Assembly (NCBI RefSeq): GCF_040681875.1
Contig: NZ_JBFAZP010000007.1
Location: 248,001-312,000 of the forward strand
Direction: 5' to 3'
Length of the DNA: 64,000 nt
DNA from: Longispora sp040681875
GTDB taxonomy: Bacteria > Actinomycetota > Actinomycetes > Mycobacteriales > Micromonosporaceae
A program made the translations under genes and the position numbers. Under the pieces are notes generated by a model that was not told where the DNA came from, did no database searches, and saw only the letters and a list, made by a program, of their open reading frames with translations. Of the stretch, positions 25,929-35,159 are shown in pieces. Numbering within the stretch: position 1 is the first letter of the stretch; each line of letters begins with the position of its first letter.

Positions 25929-28604
25929 GTGCCGTTCGATCCGGTCGGCTACGAGAGGGAGGTGCTCCGGCCGCTGCGCAAGCTGCTCGGGGCGCTCCCC
26001 GGCGACCTGGTCACCCGGTACGCGGTGGAGCCCGGCATGGACTCCGCGCAGCTGGAGAAGCACCTGCGCGCCGTGCGGGCCCTGTGGAACCGCAAGCAGG
26101 CCAACGGGCAGACCAGCCTGGGCCGGGTCTGCCAGCGGATGATCAGCGCCGACGAGGAGCTGAAGCGGACGGCCGGCGCGCGGATGACCGACCCGGCGTG
26201 GTGGCGCGAGCAGGCCCGCGACTACGAGGGCCGGCTCAAGCCGCAGCACGACCAGCTGGTGACCGACATGCGCGCCTCGTACGGCGGCTCCGGCCGGATC
26301 ACCCGCACCCAGCTCGAGATGATCGCCGGCACCCGGGCCGAGCTGGGCGCCGACCGGGTGCGCCGGGCCGCCGTCGACGCGGGCCTGACCGTGGTCGACG
26401 GGGTGGACCTGCCGGCCGAGCCGGGCCTGGACCGCACGGCATGGGCCGACCTGCGCGAACAGCTGCGCACCGCGCACGCCCGGACCGTGGTGCACCTGCT
26501 GCACCCGGAGCTGACCCGGCCGTTCGCGCTGGTCCGCCTGTTCGAGGTGCCCGGCGCGCCGACCCTGCGGCTGGACGGGGCGACCCTGCGGCGGCGGGCC
26601 CAGGACGCCGAGCGCACCGCCGACTCCCCGGCGGTCCGGGCGACGAAGGCTGCGCTGGCGATCCTGCGCACCGCCGCGGACCGGGGCCTGGACCTGCGGA
26701 CCCTCGCGCTGTACCACGTGGTCGAGGTCGTCCGGTCGATGCGCGACGAGGGCATGCCGGAGGCGCTGCTGGTCACCGAGGCCGCCGGCCTGGGCCTGAC
26801 CAAGGACGACGCCGGCCTGCTCGTGGCCAGCCTGCCCCCGGGCAGGGCCGCCCCGGCCCGGCCCGCAGACCGGGTCCGCGAACTCCTGGCCGCCGGGGAG
26901 CTGGCCGCCGCCCGGTCCGAGCTCGCCGCGCTGGCGACCACCGACCCGGAGCACGGGGCGGTCACCGCCCAGGTCCGGGCGGCCACCGACCGGCTGGTCG
27001 CCCTGCTGCACGAGGCTTCGGCGGCGGCGACCGCCGGCCGGGAGACCGAGGCCGAACGGCTGCTCCGCGAGGCGGCGGCCATCGACGCGGCCGACAGCGC
27101 GCTCGCGCTCCAGCTCCGCCGGCTGCCGGTGGCCGCCGCGCTCGACGTCACCGCGATCCCGGCCGGGGGTGTCGTCCGGCTCGCCTGGCGCGCGCCGCTG
27201 TCGGGGTCCACGGACCTGCGGTACCGGGTGCTGCGCGCCGAGGACCGGCCGCCCGCGCACGAGCGCGACGGCGTGGTGGTCGCGGACACGGCCGCCGCCC
27301 GGGCCGAGGACGCGCCGCCGGTGGCCCGCAGGTTCCGGTACGCGGTGTTCGTCGCCGCCCCCGACCGCGCCTGGTCCCGGCCGGCCGGTTCCGGGGAGGT
27401 GGAGCTGCTGCCCCCGGTCGTGGACGTGCGGCTCCTCGCGCACGCCGACCACGTGGCCGGCTCCTGGCAGGCGCATCCCGGCGCGGTCCGGATCGCGCTC
27501 ACCCGCACCGTCGGCCGCCCGCCCGCCGGGCCCGCGGACGGCACGCCCGTCCCGGTCACCGGTTCGTCCTTCATGGACTCCGATGTCACGGAGGGCGTGG
27601 AGCACTTCTACGGCCTCACCGCCGTGTACCGGGCCGCCGACGGCACCGAACGCCCCGCCCCGACCGTGGTCGAGTCCGTGGTGCCCCGGGGCGCGGCGAC
27701 CGCCGTGGCCGACCTGGACGCCGTGCCCGTGACGGTCGCCGGCCGGGCCCTGCTCCGGTTGTCGTGGTCCGGCGACGGGGAGGTGGTGCTCCGGCGGTCC
27801 GGGGCCGCCCCCGGCTGGCCGGTCGGCGAGACCGTCGAACTCACCACCATGCGGGGGTACGGGCAGCCGGTCACCGGCCACCGCCGGCACGACGGCGGCC
27901 GGTCGGTCCTGGACACCGAGGCGCCCAACGGCCACCACTTCTACGTGCCGTTCGCGGTCGGCGGCACGGGCGCGGTCGTCGGCCGGCCGGTGGCCGTGGG
28001 CCTGAGCACCCCGGTCCGGGGCCTGCGCGCCCGGCGGTCGGGGGACCGGGTGGTGGTGTCCTGGGAGTGGCCGGAGGACGTCGGGCTCGCCGAGGTCACC
28101 TGGACCACCCCGGAGGGTACGACGACCCGGCAGCTGAGCCGGGCGCAGTACGCGGACGGGTGCGTGCTGCCCGTCGGGGCCGGGGGCGGCACCGCCGAGG
28201 TGCGGGGCATCGCGGTCGGGCCGCACGGCCGGGCGGTGTCCCTGCCGGTCGCGGTGGCGGTCTCCGGACTGCCGGCCCGGCTGTCGTACGCGATCACCCG
28301 CCGGCCCGGCCTGCGGCACCGGCTGTCCCGGGAGCGGATCGTCACCGTCCGCGCGGACCGGGCCTGCGCCGGACTGGAACTCGTCGTCGTACTCGCCCCG
28401 GGCATCGTGCTGCCGTCGACCCCGGAGCAGGGCACGCCGCTGGCGCACTGGACCGGGGAGCTGGCCCCGGGCGGGACGGCGGAGTTCGCCTTCGAGCTCC
28501 CGGCGTCGGCCCGGGCCCCGTACTGGCTGCGGTGCTTCGTCACCCGGCCCGCCGACGTCGTGGCCGTCGACCCGCCGCTCGCCCAACTGAAGGTCGCCCG
28601 ATGA
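25929..28604 (+). CDS. Large Ig/FN3-repeat protein of Hsp70-GTPase operon
   Basis: An 891-residue soluble protein without signal peptide. The first about 330 residues are helical; a stretch at about 20-85 (VEPGMDSAQLEKHLRAVRALW and then RMISADEELKR) has the spacing of a degenerate J-like domain but no HPD motif. Residues about 330-400 are Ala-rich helices. From about 405 to the end at least four beta-sandwich FN3/Ig-like units follow (for example VVRLAWRAP...LRYRVLRAED, LLRLSWSGDGEVVLRRS, RVVVSWEWPED). Cytoplasmic FN3 arrays are unusual. An adaptor between Hsp70 and the GTPases is inferred. GTG start 3 bp after the Hsp70 stop; its stop overlaps the next ATG. Confidence 0.8.
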   Translation: MPFDPVGYEREVLRPLRKLLGALPGDLVTRYAVEPGMDSAQLEKHLRAVRALWNRKQANGQTSLGRVCQRMISADEELKRTAGARMTDPAWWREQARDYEGRLKPQHDQLVTDMRASYGGSGRITRTQLEMIAGTRAELGADRVRRAAVDAGLTVVDGVDLPAEPGLDRTAWADLREQLRTAHARTVVHLLHPELTRPFALVRLFEVPGAPTLRLDGATLRRRAQDAERTADSPAVRATKAALAILRTAADRGLDLRTLALYHVVEVVRSMRDEGMPEALLVTEAAGLGLTKDDAGLLVASLPPGRAAPARPADRVRELLAAGELAAARSELAALATTDPEHGAVTAQVRAATDRLVALLHEASAAATAGRETEAERLLREAAAIDAADSALALQLRRLPVAAALDVTAIPAGGVVRLAWRAPLSGSTDLRYRVLRAEDRPPAHERDGVVVADTAAARAEDAPPVARRFRYAVFVAAPDRAWSRPAGSGEVELLPPVVDVRLLAHADHVAGSWQAHPGAVRIALTRTVGRPPAGPADGTPVPVTGSSFMDSDVTEGVEHFYGLTAVYRAADGTERPAPTVVESVVPRGAATAVADLDAVPVTVAGRALLRLSWSGDGEVVLRRSGAAPGWPVGETVELTTMRGYGQPVTGHRRHDGGRSVLDTEAPNGHHFYVPFAVGGTGAVVGRPVAVGLSTPVRGLRARRSGDRVVVSWEWPEDVGLAEVTWTTPEGTTTRQLSRAQYADGCVLPVGAGGGTAEVRGIAVGPHGRAVSLPVAVAVSGLPARLSYAITRRPGLRHRLSRERIVTVRADRACAGLELVVVLAPGIVLPSTPEQGTPLAHWTGELAPGGTAEFAFELPASARAPYWLRCFVTRPADVVAVDPPLAQLKVAR

Positions 28605-29794
28605 GCCGCACCGCCTGCCCGTACTGCTACCACCGGATCGCCTCGCACCGCCTCTGGTACCAGTGCACGGGGCGCGGGGTCCCCGGCCGGCAGGGCTGTG
28701 CCTCCGATGTGGACACCGCGCGCCAGGCCGAGACCGGGTTCCAGGGCCGCAGCCGGCCGGCGTACGGGCCGTCGCTGCCCGTCGGGCCGGCCCCCGCGAA
28801 GGCCCCGTGCCCGGCGTGCGGGGGAGAGTCGGGGATCCGGGTCTGCCCGTGCTGCCACACCCCGCTGTCGCCCAACTTCGCAGGCTCGCGCAGTCCGCTG
28901 ATCGCCATGGTGGGCGCGAAGGGCACCGGCAAGACCGTGTACCTGACCGTGCTCGCCCACGAGCTGCGGGCCGGCCTGCGCCGCCGGTTCGGGGCCGACG
29001 TGCGGCTCTCCGGCGACCGGCAGGGCGACGCGGCCTCCCCGCTGGCGTGGCTGCAACAGAACGTCGACGCCGTGTACGACGACCGCCGGCTGTTCGCCCA
29101 GACCGCCCAGGCCCAGGCGGGACGGCGCGAGCCCCTCGTGTTCGAGTGGCGGCAGGAACACCGCCGGCTCGGCCGTACCAGTCTGCGCACGTCCTATCTG
29201 TCCTTCTACGACACGGCCGGCGAGGACCTGACCACCCAGAGCAACGCCGTGGAGCTGGCCTACCTCGGGGCCGCCGACGCGCTGATCCTGCTGCTCGACC
29301 CGTTCATGCTGCCCCAGGCCCGGCAACGCCTCGGCCTGCCCCGGGCCGCGATGACCTCGGAGGAGGCCACCCTCGACGTCGTCGGCCGGGTCACCGACGC
29401 ACTGCGGGTCAGCCACGGCGTCAAGCCCCGCAAACGGATCCCGATCCCGGTGTCGGTCGCGTTCGCGAAGATCGACGGCCTGTTCGACCTGCTCGGCCCC
29501 GACCACCCGCTGCTGGCCACCCCGCCGCCCGTGCCCCACTACGACGAGACCGCAGGCCAGGACACCCACGAACGGATCCGCGCCCTGCTCGACGAACTCG
29601 GCGCGGACAACCTCGACGCGCACCTGCGCCTCAACTACGAGACCTTCCGGTACTTCGGCGTCTCGGCCCTCGGCGCGCCCCCCGACTACGAGGCCGGCGT
29701 CGTCGACCCGGGCGGGGTCCGGCCGCACCGGGTCGACGAACCGCTGGTCTGGCTGCTCGGCGGGTTCGGGGTCGTGCCGGTCGGGAGGAAGTGA
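28601..29794 (+). CDS. Zinc-ribbon GTPase 1 (double-GTPase type)
   Basis: The protein has 397 residues. The N-terminus carries cysteine clusters of zinc ribbons: CPYC (6, 9) with Cys22 and Cys33, then CPAC (70, 73) with CPCC (82-85). A TRAFAC-like P-loop domain follows: Walker A GAKGTGKT (105-112), Walker B/switch DTAGE (204-208) and an AKID guanine-specificity-like motif near 289. This matches the 'double-GTPase' families that Aravind and colleagues predicted in paired-GTPase conflict loci. It is predicted cytosolic. Translation is coupled to both neighbours (ATGA and TGATG overlaps). GTP rather than ATP use is inferred. Confidence 0.82.
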   Translation: MSRTACPYCYHRIASHRLWYQCTGRGVPGRQGCASDVDTARQAETGFQGRSRPAYGPSLPVGPAPAKAPCPACGGESGIRVCPCCHTPLSPNFAGSRSPLIAMVGAKGTGKTVYLTVLAHELRAGLRRRFGADVRLSGDRQGDAASPLAWLQQNVDAVYDDRRLFAQTAQAQAGRREPLVFEWRQEHRRLGRTSLRTSYLSFYDTAGEDLTTQSNAVELAYLGAADALILLLDPFMLPQARQRLGLPRAAMTSEEATLDVVGRVTDALRVSHGVKPRKRIPIPVSVAFAKIDGLFDLLGPDHPLLATPPPVPHYDETAGQDTHERIRALLDELGADNLDAHLRLNYETFRYFGVSALGAPPDYEAGVVDPGGVRPHRVDEPLVWLLGGFGVVPVGRK

Positions 29795-32157
29795 TGGACA
29801 CCCTCGTCTACACCGACTGCCGGCCCGGCCAGGGGCTGCGCGGCACCGCCGGGCTCCAGTTCCAGGCGAGGTCGCCCGGCGCGGACACCGAGGCGATGGC
29901 CCTCGTCCAACGCGCCCTGCTGTACGAACCGCCGCCCGCCTGGATGCGCGAACGCCGCCCCGTCGCCGACTACCCGACCTCCCTCGCGCACGTCTCCGAC
30001 GGGATCCTGGCCACCGCCAGCGGCGTCTACCTGGGCCGGGAGGCCAACGGCACCCGCGAGGGCAACCAGCTCACCCACGCGGTCGTCACCCGCGACCCCG
30101 CCGACTACGGGCCGGTCCGCCCCGCGCAGCTGTTCGGCGCCCCGTTCTGGCGCACCGCCCCCGTGGACGGCACCGCCAGCCCCGTCGTCGAGGCCGCGCC
30201 CGGGCCGCTGGACGCCGAGACCGTGCGGGACTTCGTCCGGAACCAATCTGAGGGGGTACGCCGGCTCGGCACCCTGCTCGCGGCCCTCCGCGCGCTCGGC
30301 ACCCCGGGCGCGCGCCGGGTGCTGTTCGTCGCCGACCGGCCCGGCCCGGTGCTCACCTGGCTGGCCGCCGGCACCCTGCTGCTGCCCCAACGGGTCGCCC
30401 TCGGGATCGGGTTCAAGGTGTTCACCACCAACCCGGCGTACGCCGAGCAGCCCGTGCTCGCCGTGCACCCCGACGCCGGCCCGGTGCCCGCCGACGACTA
30501 CCTCGTGTTCGACCTGGTCCGCGACGTGTGGGCCGACGGGCCGGTCGACCCGGTCGCCCGGGACTGGGCGGGGCTGTTCGCGGCCGGGGACCCGTACGAC
30601 GTGACCGACGCGGTGGAGATCGCCGCCGGGTCGGGGCTCGCGGCCGGGGCGGCGCTCGCGCTCGGGGCGGCGGCGGTGCTCGGGGTGCGCCCCGCCGGGG
30701 AGCACCTGCCGGCCGTGGTGCGCTGGCTGACCGACGGCGCCCCGGAACTCGTCGAGGCGTACGGCGCGGCCGTCGTGGACACCGTCGCCGCCGACGTGAC
30801 CGGGTGGGCCGCCGCCGTGCTCCGGGATCTGGACCGGGTCACCCGGGACGGGCGGTTCCCGGGGCGGGCGGCGGACGTGCGGCTCGCGCTGCTGGACGCC
30901 GAGGCGCGGGAGGCGGCGGCCACCGGGTCCGACCGGGGACCGGGGCCCGACCCGGAGTCCGGTGCCGCCACTCCCGAGCCCCTGGACCCTCTCACCCGCC
31001 ACGAGTGGACACCGAGGGACGACGGCCGCGCCGCCGACGTCCTCGCCCGGGCCCTCGCCGGCGCCCACGGCCCCGCGTTCGACGCCGTGCTGCGGACCGC
31101 GACCCGGTTCGGCCTCCCCGCGCCGGTCGACCGCGTGCCCGCCGACGTGGCCCGGTTCGTCACCCACTGGGACCAGGCCGGCGACGTCTACGACCCGGCG
31201 CTGTGGCCCGACGGCGCGCACCTCACCGATCTGCTGTGCGACCGGCTGCTCGCCGTCCTCGACCGCGCGCCGGACCGCGCCGACGCCCTGGGCGACCGGT
31301 GGTGGCGCCGGCTGATCGGCCGGGTGGTGGACCCCGCGAGCCCGCTGGACCGGGCCGTGATGGGCGCGGCGATGGCGGGCGGCTCCGAGCGGTACCGGCT
31401 GGAACTGCTCGGTTTCGACCTGGACAAGGCCCGCGGTGACCGGGACGCGGCGGGGGCGGCGTGCGCGGCCCTGTGGCGGCGGGTCACGCCCACCGCCGCC
31501 GAACTGGAACTGGTCCGCGACCGGGCCCCCGTCGGTACCCGGATCGGCCCGTCCGCCGTCGACCGGCACGTCCGCGCGGCCCGGGCCACCCCCGCCGGGC
31601 TGCGGGCCGCCATCGTCCTCGGCCACGCGCTCGTCGACCGGTCCCTGGTCCCCGAACCGGGCCCGGACCTCGACGGACTCCTCGCCGACGAGGCCACCCT
31701 GCGCGGCGTCACCGACGGGATGGCCGCCCCGGAACTGCGCACCGACGACATCCTCGGCCGGCTGCGGTCCGTGGCCGTCGACGTCGTCGCCGCGCACGAG
31801 CCCGAACTGGTCGCGGCGATGCTCGACTGTGGCCGGCCGGCGCTGGTCACCCACCTGCTGCTCGACGTGCCGACCGGCGTCCGCGCGCACTACTACCAGG
31901 AACTCGCCGCCCGGGTCACCGCCGACGGCGCGCCCCCGGACGTGCTGATGGCGGCCCTGCTGCGCGGCGGCCGGCCCACCGTCCTCGACCAGGCGCTGGC
32001 GCACTGGCTGACCCGCGCCGACGAGCCCGCCGTGTCCGCCGTCGCCGGGGAACTCGCCGACCTCGGCGACCAGCACCGCGCGGCCGACTGGGCGACCTGG
32101 GCGGCCGAGACCCGACGGAGCCGCGGCATCCGGCGGTTCCTGCCCCGGAGGAGGTGA
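29794..32157 (+). CDS. GAP1-like GTPase-associated protein
   Basis: The protein has 787 residues. The N-terminal about 140 residues open with LVYTDCRPGQGLRGTAGLQF and later LGREANGTREGNQLTHAVV. This matches my memory of the GAP1-N2 family ('Y-t-s-c..G.g..GFq..s.G'), which always accompanies paired GTPases. The middle (about 140-420) contains RRVLFVADRP and LPQRVALGIGFKVFTTNP, like GAP1-M, and the remaining C-terminal half is helical. No catalytic motif is evident. It lies exactly between the two GTPase genes, with a 1-nt overlap upstream, so it is probably their common regulator or adaptor. Family assignment is from memory and should be searched. Confidence 0.75.
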   Translation: MDTLVYTDCRPGQGLRGTAGLQFQARSPGADTEAMALVQRALLYEPPPAWMRERRPVADYPTSLAHVSDGILATASGVYLGREANGTREGNQLTHAVVTRDPADYGPVRPAQLFGAPFWRTAPVDGTASPVVEAAPGPLDAETVRDFVRNQSEGVRRLGTLLAALRALGTPGARRVLFVADRPGPVLTWLAAGTLLLPQRVALGIGFKVFTTNPAYAEQPVLAVHPDAGPVPADDYLVFDLVRDVWADGPVDPVARDWAGLFAAGDPYDVTDAVEIAAGSGLAAGAALALGAAAVLGVRPAGEHLPAVVRWLTDGAPELVEAYGAAVVDTVAADVTGWAAAVLRDLDRVTRDGRFPGRAADVRLALLDAEAREAAATGSDRGPGPDPESGAATPEPLDPLTRHEWTPRDDGRAADVLARALAGAHGPAFDAVLRTATRFGLPAPVDRVPADVARFVTHWDQAGDVYDPALWPDGAHLTDLLCDRLLAVLDRAPDRADALGDRWWRRLIGRVVDPASPLDRAVMGAAMAGGSERYRLELLGFDLDKARGDRDAAGAACAALWRRVTPTAAELELVRDRAPVGTRIGPSAVDRHVRAARATPAGLRAAIVLGHALVDRSLVPEPGPDLDGLLADEATLRGVTDGMAAPELRTDDILGRLRSVAVDVVAAHEPELVAAMLDCGRPALVTHLLLDVPTGVRAHYYQELAARVTADGAPPDVLMAALLRGGRPTVLDQALAHWLTRADEPAVSAVAGELADLGDQHRAADWATWAAETRRSRGIRRFLPRRR

Positions 32158-32160
32158 CGC

Positions 32161-33771
32161 GTGCCCGCCATCGTCGTGATCGTCGTCGGGGGCCTCGCCC
32201 TCGTGGTCTACGCCTGGGCCTGCCTCCTGGCGCTGGTCTGGGTCGCGTTCCCCGGGTCGTACCTGCTGGGGGTCGCCGGGCTGCTCCTCGGGGCCGGGCT
32301 CGCCGTCGTCCTCGCCGGCCGGGTGTTCCTCGGCCACGGGCCGCGCCCCGGCTCCCCGGTCGTCGTCGCCCCGGCGTCCACCGGCGACCCGGGCTGGCCC
32401 GGCTACTTCACCGCCCAGGTGTACCGCGACCTGCGGGCCTCCGCCGCCTGGACCGCCCGCCTCGTGTACCGGGCCTGGGCCGTCGCCATCGACCAGAGCT
32501 TCGGCCGGTTCGGCGCGCACACCCTGTGGGCCTGGCCGCTGCTCCTGCCGCTGCTCGTCCTCCTGTTCGCGGTCACGGCCGGCGCGACCGCCGGTGCCCT
32601 GTTCGCCACGGCCCTCACCGCCCTGGTCACCGTGCTCGCGGTCGGCGGCGGGCTGGCCACGGCCCTCGTCCTGCGCGCCGCCGACCGGCTCTGGCAGCGG
32701 GTGTTCCACGCGGCGGCCAGCTGCCCGCGCCCCGGCTGCTACCACGTGACCCGGCTGCCCGCGTACCGCTGCCCCGGCTGCGACCGGCTGCACCGCGACC
32801 TGCGCCCCGGCCGGCTCGGCGTGCTGTGGCGGCACTGCGGCTGCGGGGCCACCCTGCCGACCACGGTGCTGCGGGCGGGCCGCGCGCTGGAGACGGTCTG
32901 CCAGAAGTGCGAGTCGGCCCTGCACTCCGACGCTGCCCTGGCCACCGACGTGCGGATCCCCGTGTTCGGCGCGCCGATGGCCGGCAAGACCCGGTTCATC
33001 ATGGCCGGCCTCGTCGGACTCAGCGCGCGGCCCGGGATCCGGATCGCCCCGGCCGACCCGGAGAGCGGCAGGGCGTTCGCGGAGTACGAGGCCACGATCG
33101 GCGGCGGCGACTCGACGGCCCAGACGGGCAAGGCGCTGCCCTCGGCCGTCACGCTCCGGGTCGCGGGCGGCCGGCGGACCGCGCTGCTGCACGTGTTCGA
33201 CGCGGCGGGGGAGCGGTTCACCGAACGGTCCCAGAACGAGGAGCTCGCGTATCTCGACCACGCCCGGGGGCTGGTGTTCGTCCTCGACCCGTTCTCGATC
33301 CCGGAGGTCCGGGCCCGGCTGCGCGGACTGGCCGGCCCGGGCGGGGTCCCCGTCGGCGCGGCCCTGTACGACCCCGACGAGTCCTACCAGGTCACGGTGC
33401 GCCGGCTGCGGGACTACGGGGTCGACCTGCGGCGGCAGCGGCTCGCGTTCGTGGTGTCCAAGGCGGATCTGCTGCTGGCGGGGCCGGCGGGCGCGGACCT
33501 GGCGCTGCCCGGTCCGCCGCCCCCGGGCCGTTCGCCCGGCGGGGGTGCGGGCCGGTCCCGCGCCGGGGACCCGGTCTCCGCCGCCATCCGGTCCTGGCTG
33601 GACGACGCGGGCCTCGACAACCTCCTCCTCGCCGCCGGCCGCGACTTCGCCGAGGTCCGGTACTTCCTCGTCTCCTCGATGACCGCCGACCCGAACGGGG
33701 ACGTGGCCGCCACCGCCCCGCTCGACTGGCTGCTGTCCGCCGAGCCGGTCCCCACCGGAGCCGCCCCGTGA
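32161..33771 (+). CDS. Membrane-anchored zinc-ribbon GTPase 2
   Basis: The protein has 536 residues. Two helices at about 3-25 and 35-57 and two more at about 122-146 and 150-172 anchor it in the membrane. A cysteine-rich zinc-ribbon block follows (CPRPGC, CPGC, CGCG, CQKC; about 188-250). The GTPase domain then has Walker A GAPMAGKT (270-277), a DAAGE switch-II motif in place of DTAGE, and a VSKADLL specificity motif. A Gly/Pro-rich insertion near 455 separates the last helices. It is the membrane partner of the cytosolic GTPase two genes upstream. Starts with GTG 3 bp after the previous stop. Confidence 0.82.
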   Translation: MPAIVVIVVGGLALVVYAWACLLALVWVAFPGSYLLGVAGLLLGAGLAVVLAGRVFLGHGPRPGSPVVVAPASTGDPGWPGYFTAQVYRDLRASAAWTARLVYRAWAVAIDQSFGRFGAHTLWAWPLLLPLLVLLFAVTAGATAGALFATALTALVTVLAVGGGLATALVLRAADRLWQRVFHAAASCPRPGCYHVTRLPAYRCPGCDRLHRDLRPGRLGVLWRHCGCGATLPTTVLRAGRALETVCQKCESALHSDAALATDVRIPVFGAPMAGKTRFIMAGLVGLSARPGIRIAPADPESGRAFAEYEATIGGGDSTAQTGKALPSAVTLRVAGGRRTALLHVFDAAGERFTERSQNEELAYLDHARGLVFVLDPFSIPEVRARLRGLAGPGGVPVGAALYDPDESYQVTVRRLRDYGVDLRRQRLAFVVSKADLLLAGPAGADLALPGPPPPGRSPGGGAGRSRAGDPVSAAIRSWLDDAGLDNLLLAAGRDFAEVRYFLVSSMTADPNGDVAATAPLDWLLSAEPVPTGAAP

Positions 33772-33944
33772 CCGCCCTGCCGCCCGGACACGTCCGCAGC
33801 CGGTGGCTGCTCCTGGCCGTCCTGCTGGGGGCGTGCGCGGCGCTCGTGGTGTGGGCGGTGCACGCGGGCGTCCCGGGCGCGCTGCTCGACGGGTGGCGCG
33901 CGGTGTGGACCGAGATCGGGACGGGGACGTCGGACCTGGGCTGA
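33768..33944 (+). CDS. Single-helix membrane peptide, end of operon
   Basis: A 58-residue protein with one transmembrane helix (about residues 13-33, WLLLAVLLGACAALVVWAV) and a short tail. The GTG start overlaps the TGA of GTPase 2 (GTGA), so it is translated with it. A hairpin follows directly, closing the operon. A partner for the membrane GTPase is plausible. Family not recognised. Confidence 0.72.
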   Translation: MTALPPGHVRSRWLLLAVLLGACAALVVWAVHAGVPGALLDGWRAVWTEIGTGTSDLG

Positions 33945-33952
33945 GACCGCGA

Positions 33953-33982
33953 CGGCCCCGCCCCTGGTGGGGGACGGGGCCG
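33953..33982 (+). terminator. Terminator of the Hsp70/GTPase operon
   Basis: An 8-bp perfect core stem (CGGCCCCG with CGGGGCCG) extended by CCCC/GGGG pairing across a short loop, 9 bp after the last stop codon. It also lies just beyond the 3' end of the convergent secreted-protein gene and may serve both. Confidence 0.72.
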
Positions 33983-33995
33983 CGTGTGCCGCGAA

Positions 33996-35159
33996 CTAGC
34001 TGCCCGAGGGCTCCTTCGCCAGGCCCAGGTACATCGTGCCCGGGTAGGTCGGGTTGAACGCCAGCGAGGTGATCCCGTGCTCGGCGTTGTGCGTCTTGGT
34101 CACCAGGCCGGTGGTGGCCGAGTACTTGAACAGGTCGGTCCCGTAGGCCTGGAAGTTCGAGCCGTACTCGAACCACAGCTCGTTGGCGTTGACCGGGCTC
34201 GGCCACAGGGACACGCCGTTGGTCAGGATGATGGCGGAGCTGCCGGTCACGATGGGGGCGAAGGTCAGGCCGCCGTCGGTGGACCGGTAGAGGTGCCGGC
34301 CGTTGCCGGGGACGTGCGCGTCGGCCTCGTCGATGTCGAGTCCCATGGCGTACACGACGGAGCTGTTGGCCGGGGACACCGCGAGGGTGAACGCGTTGAC
34401 GCCGAGGCCGCCGGGGGTGAGGTCGAGGCCGGTGGACGCGGTCCAGCTGCCGCCGCCGTCGAAGGTGACGAAGCTGCCCTTGCCCGAGGTGCCGACGACG
34501 GCGTGGGTGGGGTTCTTCGGGTCGATCGCGGTGTCGTACACGTCGTAGGGGTTCACGCCGGGCGGGGTGCTGCCCGTGGTGGTCCAGGTCGCGCCGCCGT
34601 TGTACGACTCGAACAGCTGGCCGGCGTTGTCGGCGAGCTCGACGTGCAGCCCGTTGAGCGGGTCGACGTTGAGGCCGGTGATGCCGTCGGTGGTCGGGTC
34701 GGTGATCGTGGTGACCGTGGTGCCGGTGACGCGGTAGATGCCGTGGGTGCCGGAGTCCGACCACAGGTAGGCCCGGCCGCCCTTCGCGGCGGTGGCCCGG
34801 AGGAACCAGCCGGTCGGCAGGGTGGCGATCGTGGACCACGAGCAGCCGGCGTTGGTGGACCGCAGCACGGTGTTGGTCTGCGCCAGCGTGGCCGGGTCGG
34901 TGTACTCCCGGGTGGCGATCAGCGTGTTCGCCGTGTCCAGGGCGGCGAGCCCGAACGTGTAGGTGATCGGGATCGAGGTGGCGGCGGTGGGCGTCAGGGT
35001 CGCGCCGGCGTTCTTGGTGTAGGTGACGCCGGACGCGCCGGTGACCGTGGCGCAGGTCGGGTTGGTCCAGGCGGGCGCGGCGGTGGCCACGGAGGACTGG
35101 GCCAGGGCGGCCGCGGTCACGGTCAGTGCCGCGGCGAACCCGGTGATGAGCTTGCGCAT
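33996..35159 (-). CDS. Secreted Asp-box beta-propeller protein
   Basis: The protein has 387 residues with a Sec signal peptide cut near ATA-A (about 27). The mature protein contains repeated S-T-D/N-x-G-x-x-W type Asp boxes: STNAGCSW, SYNGGATW, TFDGGGSW and STDGGLTF. These turns mark sialidase/sortilin-type (VPS10-like) propeller blades. No sialidase arginine triad is evident, so it may bind or be structural rather than catalytic. It has two further cysteines near the N-terminus. It stands alone after the GTPase operon terminator. A slightly AT-rich leader with CTAGC repeats (about 35217-35240) precedes it. Confidence 0.8.
   Translation of the reverse strand: MRKLITGFAAALTVTAAALAQSSVATAAPAWTNPTCATVTGASGVTYTKNAGATLTPTAATSIPITYTFGLAALDTANTLIATREYTDPATLAQTNTVLRSTNAGCSWSTIATLPTGWFLRATAAKGGRAYLWSDSGTHGIYRVTGTTVTTITDPTTDGITGLNVDPLNGLHVELADNAGQLFESYNGGATWTTTGSTPPGVNPYDVYDTAIDPKNPTHAVVGTSGKGSFVTFDGGGSWTASTGLDLTPGGLGVNAFTLAVSPANSSVVYAMGLDIDEADAHVPGNGRHLYRSTDGGLTFAPIVTGSSAIILTNGVSLWPSPVNANELWFEYGSNFQAYGTDLFKYSATTGLVTKTHNAEHGITSLAFNPTYPGTMYLGLAKEPSGS

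Noticed and set aside
24153..28586. A 1477-codon minus-strand frame opposite the Hsp70 operon
   Set aside because: The plus-strand Hsp70 has clear motifs; the antisense product has none and is a composition artefact.
33996..35159. Sialidase
   Set aside because: Asp boxes are present, but the arginine triad and catalytic Tyr/Glu could not be placed, so only propeller structure is claimed.
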